This document shows, piece after piece, positions 26,191 through 32,618 of a stretch of 32,618 bases of DNA (positions are counted from its first letter, which is position 1; the number at the start of each line of letters is the position of its first letter). Source of the DNA: CAYWYR01 sp964462685 (GTDB taxonomy: Bacteria > Bacteroidota > Ignavibacteria > Kapaibacteriales > UBA2268); the NCBI GenBank assembly GCA_964462685.1, contig CAYWYR010000026.1:1-32618 (forward strand). The letters are read 5' to 3'. The notes below the pieces were generated by a model. That model was not told the origin of the DNA. It saw only the letters and a program-made list of their open reading frames with translations, and did not search any database. Made by a program: the position numbers and the translations under genes.

Positions 26191-27537
26191 TTACTGAGAT
26201 GCCATCTGCATCGCTGATGCAGATATATTATCAAGCTCCTGAACTGTCGTTTCGTAATTACTGGTATCATACACATCTTGTATAAGGAACTGCTTTATGC
26301 TCGGTTCAAGTGCGATGGCGATATCGGTAACCCTGTTAGTACCTTTTTGGTAGGCACCCACACTGATAAGATCTTCTGATTCTCTGTAGGCGGCCAGAAC
26401 TTCTTTAGCGTTTTTAGCAGCTACTTTATGTTCTGGGGTTGTGATGTCGCCCATCACCCTGGAGATTGAGTCCAGTACATCGATGGCTGGGTAGTGGCCA
26501 CGGCTGGCTAATTTCCTACTGAGCATAAGGTGGCCGTCCAGTATCCCTCGAGCGTTATCGGTTACGGGTTCGTTGAAGTCGTCGCCCTCAACAAGTACGG
26601 TATATAGACCAGTGATACTGCCTGTTGCGGAGTTGCCGGCCCGCTCCATTACTTTTTGGAATAAAGTCCATACCGATGGCGTATAGCCTTTAGCTGTAGG
26701 CGGCTCGCCGATAGTGAGCCCAACTTCGCGCTGTGCCATTGCAAGCCTTGTAGCGGAATCCATCATAAGCATTACATCAAGGCCTCCATCTCGGAAATAC
26801 TCGGCTATTGTGGTTGCTGTCAATGCTGCCTTTACTTTTACAAGTGGGGGCGCGTCAGATGTGGCGACAATTATCACACTGCGTTTCAGGCCTTCTTCGC
26901 CTAATTCTTTGTCGATGAATTCTTTTACTTCTCGCCCACGTTCGCCTATAAGGGCTATAACATTGATATCTGCATCGGTATTTTTGGCAATCATGCCGAG
27001 AAGGGTTGATTTACCGACTCCTGACCCTGCGAAAATACCCATGCGCTGGCCTTTGCCAAGAGTATTCATGCCGTCGATCGCTTTGATGCCGGTAGGTATG
27101 GGTTGGGTGATACGTTGGCGGTGGAGAGGATTGGGCGGTTTGGCATAGACGCTGCGAATCTCTTCTGGCCTGAATGACCCGAGCCCGTCGATTGGGTTGC
27201 CAAGCCCATCCAGCACTCTGCCGAGCATCATTTTCCCAACAGGAATGGATAGCGATCGGCCTGTAGATACAACTTCCATACCCGGGCGTATATTTTCCAG
27301 ATCGCCGAGAACCATACTCAGTATTCTGTTATTATCTTTGAACCCGACTATTTCCGAACGGCACACCGTAATGCCGTTGTAGTCTTTGATCTCACATATC
27401 TCGCCGATAGCAGCTTTCGGCCCATCGCTTTCCAGCACCATACCTATAACTTTGGAAAGCCTACCGCTGACTTTAATCTTTTCAGCTCCCTTTATAGCTG
27501 AGCCGTACCGCGATCTAATTGATGAGGCTTTATTCAT
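26191..27537 (-). CDS. fliI: flagellum-specific export ATPase FliI
   Basis: A 448-residue ATPase homologous to the F1 beta subunit. Walker A is GSGVGKS at residues 171-177, the catalytic Glu region is GERGREVKEFID, Walker B is VMLMMDSATRLAMAQREVGL, and GEPPTAKGYTPSVWTLFQKV is the type III ATPase signature. It energises substrate release and unfolding at the base of the flagellar export gate with FliH and FliJ. The start overlaps the fliH end by eight bases, indicating coupling. Length is normal. Confidence 0.97.
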   Translation of the reverse strand: MNKASSIRSRYGSAIKGAEKIKVSGRLSKVIGMVLESDGPKAAIGEICEIKDYNGITVCRSEIVGFKDNNRILSMVLGDLENIRPGMEVVSTGRSLSIPVGKMMLGRVLDGLGNPIDGLGSFRPEEIRSVYAKPPNPLHRQRITQPIPTGIKAIDGMNTLGKGQRMGIFAGSGVGKSTLLGMIAKNTDADINVIALIGERGREVKEFIDKELGEEGLKRSVIIVATSDAPPLVKVKAALTATTIAEYFRDGGLDVMLMMDSATRLAMAQREVGLTIGEPPTAKGYTPSVWTLFQKVMERAGNSATGSITGLYTVLVEGDDFNEPVTDNARGILDGHLMLSRKLASRGHYPAIDVLDSISRVMGDITTPEHKVAAKNAKEVLAAYRESEDLISVGAYQKGTNRVTDIAIALEPSIKQFLIQDVYDTSNYETTVQELDNISASAMQMASQ

Positions 27538-28813
27538 TGATATCCCTTAAGTCATCTGTTTCAGGCCGATCGCCGGTATCGGTATCATACTCAGTATCAC
27601 TATTATCGATCTCGCTTTTTTCGGTAGCACTGTCTTCGGCTTGAAGTCTTTTTTCTAAATCACCCAGTTTGTCTTCATCCCAATCTACATCCTCGCCATA
27701 GAGCTTTGCCATTTCCTCGTGATGCTCTTTAGCTTTTAGTTTTTCGACTTCGTCTGTTATTTCGTTTTTATCATTTGAGGATTCTATTTCGCCCGACTGA
27801 ACTAATTCTTCATATAGTTCGGGGTCTTCGATCCTGAGTATTTCGAGTTGTTTGCGGTTATCAGAATTGTCTTTAGCATCAGCCGAGCTTTTCATCTGCT
27901 CTTGGTACAGCTCATTTAGTTCATTCTCTATCTCATCTGTGGATTCATGTTTCTGATCAGATTTTATGAGATTCTGTTTTATTTCCTCGAGTTTGGTGCG
28001 AACTCTTGCATCCACCATGCCGGCTGTTGTTTCCAAGAGAAGGCCACCCTGCAGTAATGTGCTGTCGGGTAATATTTCTATATTTTTATGATCGGGGAGA
28101 TTTTTTAAGAGTTCAGAACGGGTTTCTCTTATGATATCGATATCATCTGGATTGAGGAAGATGGTAAACACTTTTTCTGTTTCCAGATCTTCAATGGCTT
28201 CTTTGACTATATCAATAATCCGGCTGTTGTCTCTATTAATCTCTTCCAATATGATGTTTTCGGCGATAAGAGTAGAGAGTTCGATAAGTGAGTCTCTCAT
28301 ATCATCGATTTCGCTTTTATGGTTCTTGGTAAGATTATCAACAACGGAATCGATACGGTTTATCCATTCTCGGTACTTTCTTATCTCTGTTTTATATGTA
28401 GAGCGAGCTGTTAACTGCCCGTCATGCATACCGCTTTCATAAGCTTTTTGGATTTCTTCGGCGGCGATATCGATTGGTATGCTATCGGGGAGTATCTTCT
28501 CCATGGATATCTGTACGGGATCGCAGTAGTTGGAGAATTGTATTCTTTGGAAGTACTCCGGTGGTGGCCGGTCCTGGGGTTCGGAATCATTTACTGCTTC
28601 TTCCTCGGGTTCGCCTTCCTTAATCCTACGAAGCTGTTCTCTAAACTCCCGCTGCCTTCTATCGGTAAATGTATCTTGCTCGAGCTCCTGCTTCATCTGA
28701 TATCGCTTTTTGTCCATAGCGATTTCGTTCAGCTCGAACTGGATGAGGTCGCTGTTGGCGATTATCCTGACTTTTTGCCTGTCGGCAGGTATTTGTAGTT
28801 TTAATCTCTGCAA
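27530..28813 (-). CDS. fliH: flagellar assembly protein FliH with long N- and C-terminal extensions
   Basis: A 427-residue protein, compared with about 235 in Salmonella. The FliH core lies at residues 115-285. It opens with AAEEIQKAYESGMHDGQ, runs through a long helix (DMRDSLIELSTLIAENIILE) and ends with GGLLLETTAGMVDARVRTKL, which matches the family's conserved late segment. The first 114 residues are charged with a proline-rich stretch (PQDRPPPEYF). The last 140 residues are very acidic and probably disordered or coiled-coil. FliH regulates FliI and tethers it to the C-ring. The start is TTG at 28813, because the frame has no ATG before residue 33 (28720-28718). The exact start is uncertain. 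Confidence 0.85.
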   Translation of the reverse strand: MQRLKLQIPADRQKVRIIANSDLIQFELNEIAMDKKRYQMKQELEQDTFTDRRQREFREQLRRIKEGEPEEEAVNDSEPQDRPPPEYFQRIQFSNYCDPVQISMEKILPDSIPIDIAAEEIQKAYESGMHDGQLTARSTYKTEIRKYREWINRIDSVVDNLTKNHKSEIDDMRDSLIELSTLIAENIILEEINRDNSRIIDIVKEAIEDLETEKVFTIFLNPDDIDIIRETRSELLKNLPDHKNIEILPDSTLLQGGLLLETTAGMVDARVRTKLEEIKQNLIKSDQKHESTDEIENELNELYQEQMKSSADAKDNSDNRKQLEILRIEDPELYEELVQSGEIESSNDKNEITDEVEKLKAKEHHEEMAKLYGEDVDWDEDKLGDLEKRLQAEDSATEKSEIDNSDTEYDTDTGDRPETDDLRDINE

Positions 28814-28830
28814 GTTTGAGGCTCTGCAAG
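28806..28830. repeat. short direct repeat at the fliG-fliH junction
   Basis: CTCTGCAAG occurs at 28806-28814 and 28822-28830. Each copy contains a minus-strand TTG (CTTGCAGAG), in different frames. One of them is the apparent fliH start codon. Confidence 0.4.
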
Positions 28831-28850
28831 TTATTGGCTATCAGGCATTA

Positions 28851-29882
28851 TTATACGAATACGTCGTCGTTTCCGCGTCCGCCTACGATTATCTCTTCTT
28901 TTTCTTCTAGCTCCTTTATCATATCTACTATTCTCATCTGTGCGGCTTCCACGTCTTTCAGTTTTACAGGCCCCATAAACTCGATTTCTTCCTGGATAAC
29001 CTCTGCGGCACGTGCTGACATGTTTTTGTAGATCTTCTTCTGTATCTTCTCTTCGGATACTTTGAGAGACATGGCGAGGTCTCGCTTATCAACATCCCTG
29101 AGCAGCCTTTGGATACCTTTATCATCGATAAGTACGATATCTTCGAATAGGAACATAAGTCTCTTGATCTCAACCGACATAGCGTAATCCTGCTCCTCGA
29201 TTGATTCAAGCATCTGCTTGGCAACTGCGTTATGAGATTTGTTGAGGATATTGGCAACGAGTTGGATACCGCCCGCCGAGGCAAGATCCTGAGATAGTGT
29301 TGATTCCGCTATCTGATCCACTACATGTTCTATTTCAGATACGAGAGCCGGGGATACTTTACCGAGTGTTGCGATACGCATAATCGATTCGGACCGTATA
29401 TCATCGGGGAATTCGTTGAGTACTTCGGCGGATTGATCAGGCGGTAAGTGCGATAGTATCAGCGCTATTGTCTGAGGGTGTTCTTTAGACAAGAAATTTG
29501 CCAGCTGCTGCGGATCGGCTTTTTTCAGTATAGTAAACCCGCGAACGGTTGTAAGAACTCGAATCTTCTCTATTATCTCTCTGGCTTTTTCGGGGCCATA
29601 GGATTTTTCAAGAATGTTCTGGGCGTAATCCAGCCCGCCCTCTACCATATAATTACTGGCCGACATGAGCTGATAGAACTCTTGGATCACATCCTCAATG
29701 ATCTCCGGATCGAGATCGCGCAGGTTCGTGATCTCCACGGCTATCTGCTCCACCTCTTTCATTTCCAGCTCTTTGAAGACTTTGGCAGCTATATCCACAT
29801 CCATGGACATAAGCAATACCGCGGCTTTCTGCTTGCCGGTCAGTTTCTCGTATGTAACTTCTTGTGTGCCTTTCTTTGCCAT
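28851..29882 (-). CDS. fliG: flagellar motor switch protein FliG
   Basis: A 343-residue protein of normal length with all three FliG domains. The middle-domain EHPQT motif lies at residues 134-138 within SKEHPQTIALILSHLPPDQS. The C-terminal torque domain includes FLFEDIVLIDDKGIQRLLRDVD, with the charged residues that face the stator. A short extra tail (EEIIVGGRGNDDVFV) closes it. FliG sits on the MS ring through FliF and transmits torque from MotA. It starts 12 bases after fliF. Confidence 0.97.
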   Translation of the reverse strand: MAKKGTQEVTYEKLTGKQKAAVLLMSMDVDIAAKVFKELEMKEVEQIAVEITNLRDLDPEIIEDVIQEFYQLMSASNYMVEGGLDYAQNILEKSYGPEKAREIIEKIRVLTTVRGFTILKKADPQQLANFLSKEHPQTIALILSHLPPDQSAEVLNEFPDDIRSESIMRIATLGKVSPALVSEIEHVVDQIAESTLSQDLASAGGIQLVANILNKSHNAVAKQMLESIEEQDYAMSVEIKRLMFLFEDIVLIDDKGIQRLLRDVDKRDLAMSLKVSEEKIQKKIYKNMSARAAEVIQEEIEFMGPVKLKDVEAAQMRIVDMIKELEEKEEIIVGGRGNDDVFV

Positions 29883-29894
29883 AGTACCGCTAAA

Positions 29895-31718
29895 TTATGA
29901 TTTAGTTCCGAAAACATTCTCGGCATCCTGACCCAGCCAAATCCGTACCAGCCTCGCCGCATCCTGCGGTTGGGCGTTCATAAAGTCTTCTACCTTGTTT
30001 TTTATCTCAAGGCTCATCAGTTTATCTTCAGACATGCTTTCGGAATCCAGTTGTGCCGAAGCACCCCTGGCAAGGCTTGCTTTGTCGAACTCGCCCTGCT
30101 CGTCCAGATCAAGAGCGTCTTTTGTGCCGGGTAGCAATTTATCCTCTTCGGGACCTGATAGTAGCATATCAGGTAGCTCCGCGGGCAGAAGAAGTAGGTC
30201 TTGGTCATCAAGAACGATCTCCTCTAAAGTCTCTTCTTCTTCGGCTTCAAGTTCTTCTTCGATATATATTTTATCAGGCAAACCAAGAGCTATACGGATT
30301 CTTTCTTTCAGATATTTATTTCTCAGAAGTAAGACCATCAATGCTATTGCTAAAGCAACGGCGGCAAGGAAGAATAATATCTTACGGTTTTCCGGTTCTT
30401 CGTACCAAGGGCCTTTTAAGAAATCCTCTATCCCTGTATCTTCGTAGTTATGTGCAAAAGGTACGTTAAGTACAGATATTTGATCATTCCTAACTGGATC
30501 GTATCCTATAGCGTTCCTCACTATCTCGGAGAATTTATCCATCTCCTCGTCTGATCTGGGTATGTATGATACTTCAGGCACACCGTTGGTCTCGATGATC
30601 TCTGTTGTACCGTTGATCATAACCGATACGGTAAGTCTTTTTATCGCTCCGACTTCCTGAACTATTCTCTGTTCTGACTTTGATATTTCATAGTTGGCGA
30701 TCTGGTTTTCCTCATCATTTGCCATGTTTACATAAGGATAACTCAGCGAATCGGCTGTCTGGCTTACTTTGTTGATGTTCTGTTCACTACGGACAACCTG
30801 TTCATCGGGGTTGAAGTCGGTTACTACCTCTTCGATTCTAGTAAAGTCAAGATCGGAATTAACGCTTACCTGCGTATTTCCAACACCTATCACACCTTCT
30901 AAAATATTCTTTATCTTGGACTCGAGATAATCATCCACTCTCCGCTGTTGCGCGTGTTGCGCGTCGGTAAGCCCGGCAACTGATGTAGCGTCAACAGGGG
31001 ATTCCGATAATACCCTGGCGCGGCTATCTACGACTTTTACGTTTTCTGCAAGCATACCCTCTACGGAGCTCGCAATCAGGTTCTGGATACCTTCCACACT
31101 GATCTTTCCGATCGAGCGGCCATTATCGAGGTGTAGTGATACCGATGCCGTGGGCTCTTTCTGATCCCTTGCGAATAATGCCTTTTCAGGTATTACTATG
31201 TGTACGCGCGCTTTTTTAACTTCGTCAAAGCTTTGGATCGTCTGTGCTAGCTCTCCCTCTAAGGCTCTCCTGTAGTTCAGTTTCTGAACAAATTCACTCA
31301 TACCAAGGTTGGAGCCATCGAAAAGCTCGTAACCAACGGTAGATGCTGCTGGAAGACCCTCGCCTGCAAGTTTCAATCGCGTATCATAAACGGTGCTTTC
31401 TGGTACGAGTATGGTTTGCCCGTTGTCCTTTAGTTCATAATCGATATCGCTGGCAACAAGGTTTTCAACGATTTTGGAAGCATCCGCATCCTCCAGACCT
31501 TGAAAAAGCACTTTATAACTTGTCTGTTGGCTGGCCGCAGCCACCCATATCAGCAAACCTAATACACCAACAGCAATAGAGCCAATAATGACTTTTTGGG
31601 CTTTGGTGAGTTTGGAGGCAAAATTTTTCAGTTGCTCAATGGCTTTGTTATCGCTTGCTTTAGCTGGCAGATTCTGCTCAGGTGTATTGTTTTGATTACT
31701 ATTTTGGTTATCAGCCAT
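29895..31718 (-). CDS. fliF: flagellar MS-ring protein FliF
   Basis: A 607-residue protein with transmembrane helices at about 43-62 (VIIGSIAVGVLGLLIWVAAA) and 447-465. Between them are the ring-building motifs, including LNYRRALEGELAQTIQSFDE and VKKARVHIVIPEKALFARDQ. The C-terminal end (VEDFMNAQPQDAARLVRIWL) is the FliG-binding segment. The cytosolic linker between the second helix and that segment is about 100 residues and very acidic (an EELEAEEEETLEE run followed by LLLLPAELPDMLL). FliF is the first scaffold of the basal body. It starts three bases after fliE. Confidence 0.97.
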   Translation of the reverse strand: MADNQNSNQNNTPEQNLPAKASDNKAIEQLKNFASKLTKAQKVIIGSIAVGVLGLLIWVAAASQQTSYKVLFQGLEDADASKIVENLVASDIDYELKDNGQTILVPESTVYDTRLKLAGEGLPAASTVGYELFDGSNLGMSEFVQKLNYRRALEGELAQTIQSFDEVKKARVHIVIPEKALFARDQKEPTASVSLHLDNGRSIGKISVEGIQNLIASSVEGMLAENVKVVDSRARVLSESPVDATSVAGLTDAQHAQQRRVDDYLESKIKNILEGVIGVGNTQVSVNSDLDFTRIEEVVTDFNPDEQVVRSEQNINKVSQTADSLSYPYVNMANDEENQIANYEISKSEQRIVQEVGAIKRLTVSVMINGTTEIIETNGVPEVSYIPRSDEEMDKFSEIVRNAIGYDPVRNDQISVLNVPFAHNYEDTGIEDFLKGPWYEEPENRKILFFLAAVALAIALMVLLLRNKYLKERIRIALGLPDKIYIEEELEAEEEETLEEIVLDDQDLLLLPAELPDMLLSGPEEDKLLPGTKDALDLDEQGEFDKASLARGASAQLDSESMSEDKLMSLEIKNKVEDFMNAQPQDAARLVRIWLGQDAENVFGTKS

Positions 31719-31721
31719 CTA

Positions 31722-32030
31722 TTATACCTGCATACGGTTTACTTCTCGGTACATATCGAGGAATTTGTTTCTCAGTTCCAGCATAAGCTCGAATGAGGTT
31801 TTGGCTTTCTGAGCCGATATCATCACATCGTGGATATCTACGGGTTCGCCTTTAATCATTGCGGCCGTCATATCGGCTGATTCTTTCTGAAGACTATTGA
31901 CATCGCCCATAAACTCATTCACTGTATCCTTAAAGCTTGTATTCGGCAGATACGGGGAATTCTTTGAATCCGTTCTCTGCTGTACAAGCGGTAGATAGGG
32001 TTTGCTTGCTGCCAGTTCATTTGCCACCAT
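31722..32030 (-). CDS. fliE: flagellar hook-basal body protein FliE
   Basis: A 102-residue protein of normal FliE size. The second half has the conserved pattern MTAAMIKGEPVDIHDVMISA, then QKAKTSFELMLELRNKFLDMYREVNRMQV, matching the FliE C-terminal helix. FliE joins the MS ring to the rod. It is the first gene of the operon on the minus strand, with an AAGGTGAT-like Shine-Dalgarno site. In many bacteria flgB and flgC precede fliE, but here only repeats are seen upstream within the window. Confidence 0.92.
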   Translation of the reverse strand: MVANELAASKPYLPLVQQRTDSKNSPYLPNTSFKDTVNEFMGDVNSLQKESADMTAAMIKGEPVDIHDVMISAQKAKTSFELMLELRNKFLDMYREVNRMQV

Positions 32031-32241
32031 AGTAGATCACCTTTTTTCCAGTTTTGCTGAATATTCGATAAAGCCAAAGGCTACTATTGGCCATTCTGCT
32101 ATAGAATTGTAGATAAAGCAACATGCTTTTGCCAAACAAATCATATATCAGTATAGCTCAGCCTACAGATATCACTTATGTAAAGAGTGTGCCAAAGAAA
32201 AGATGGGGCAAATATTCATTCTTACTATACTTATCATTCTG
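32031..32241. other. intergenic region upstream of fliE
   Basis: This region should carry the promoter of the flagellar operon. No exact TAnnTTTG box or sigma-54 site was found. A small AAAGCA-ACA-TGCTTT hairpin lies near 32115-32130. No gene is supported. Confidence 0.4.
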
Positions 32242-32417
32242 AAGAAACCTCCCTCGCTTAACCTTAGTAGTGATAGGAATCACTCATGTAAAGCGGTTTC
32301 TCCTAAGGGACAATTAGAGACTTGGCTTTTGTTGCCGCCGTTATTCCGAGTGGCTAAGCCCGAGGAATCCAGTGCTTGCGCCAAAGCCCTGTCATTCTGA
32401 GCGAAGCGAAGAATCTC
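32242..32417. repeat. 176-base repeat, copy 1
   Basis: It starts AAGAAACCTCCCTCGCTT and ends TCATTCTGAGCGAAGCGAAG followed by AATCTC. It is clearly similar along its whole length to the copy at 32443. It contains nested inverted repeats (CGCTT ... AAGCG, GTGAT ... ATCAC, and GTTTCT-CCTA-AGGGAC, which pairs with G-T wobbles). It does not encode a plausible protein. Confidence 0.85.
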
Positions 32418-32442
32418 TAATGCCAAATACTAGGACTGCCTC

Positions 32443-32618
32443 AAGAAACCTCCCTCGCTTTACTATAGTCGTGATCGGGATCACTCCTGTAAAGCGGTCC
32501 CTCCTAAGGGACAATTGGAGACTTGGCTTGTATTGCCGCCGTCATTCTGAGAGCCGAAGGCCCAGGAATCCAGTGCTTGCGCCAAAGCCCTGTCATTCTG
32601 AGCGAAGCGAAGAATCTC
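32443..32618. repeat. 176-base repeat, copy 2 (reaches window end)
   Basis: Second copy, separated from the first by a 25-base spacer. Its hairpins are perfect: CGCTTTAC ... GTAAAGCG, GTGATC-GG-GATCAC and GTCCCT-CCTA-AGGGAC. The ending TCATTCTGAGCGAAGCGAAG motif is the short interspersed motif I recognise from several bacterial genomes. The array may continue beyond the window. Confidence 0.8.

Noticed and set aside
32115..32142. Possible sigma-54 promoter upstream of fliE (minus-strand TTTGGC ... TTGCTTT)
   Set aside because: The GG and GC are 12 bases apart, whereas sigma-54 sites need 10.
32203..32400. Open frame of 65 codons in the repeat region
   Set aside because: It overlaps repeat copy 1, has no ribosome-binding site and no protein-like composition. 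The repeat is better explained as a structured non-coding element.

Overview
The window looks like chromosome of a flagellated member of the Bacteroidota/Chlorobiota side of the tree (Kapabacteria, Ignavibacteria or a close relative). This is an inference. It rests on three things: secreted proteins ending in type IX secretion (T9SS, Por) C-terminal sorting domains, promoter-like TATATTTG boxes of the Bacteroidota sigma factor, and a complete fliEFGHIJ block, which most gliding Bacteroidota lack. Housekeeping genes have moderate G+C. The secreted-protein genes between them are clearly richer in A+T.

Layout. (1) 72-7611: a MoxR-type locus. An RDD membrane protein is divergent from a tightly overlapping operon: SpoIIM-like protein, unknown multi-pass membrane protein, DUF4129-like protein, DUF4350-like protein, MoxR AAA+ ATPase, DUF58 protein. 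(2) 7770-9084: a small A+T-rich locus with two secreted-protein genes and a terminator; the first gene carries an amber codon inside its signal peptide. (3) 9202-10622: a small membrane protein and the GTPase Era. (4) 10733-13306: clpC on the minus strand, convergent with era. (5) 13307-19617: an 837-base gene-free stretch, then a secreted-protein locus. Its first gene contains a 12-C run just after the start codon and is out of frame in this sequence. It is followed by a small T9SS-like cargo protein, a terminator, a 695-residue cargo protein, and a secreted esterase with a T9SS domain. (6) 19813-25289, minus strand: MATE transporter, urocanate hydratase, and a 696-residue secreted cargo protein. 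(7) 25352-32030, minus strand: flagellar operon fliE-fliF-fliG-fliH-fliI-fliJ followed by a YjbR/MmcQ-like gene. (8) 32242-32618: two copies of a 176-base repeat with nested hairpins, cut by the window end.

The most interesting point is a pair of loci, at 7770 and 14125. They share the same ribosome-binding leader (ATTATATCAGG(G)AGCT, then ATGCT(C/T)AA), and in each the first secreted-protein gene is interrupted within about 15 codons: one by an amber codon, the other by a poly-C run one base too long. The poly-C run has the structure of a phase-variation switch controlling a secreted cysteine-rich protein. No tRNA, rRNA, CRISPR array, transposase or phage gene was seen.
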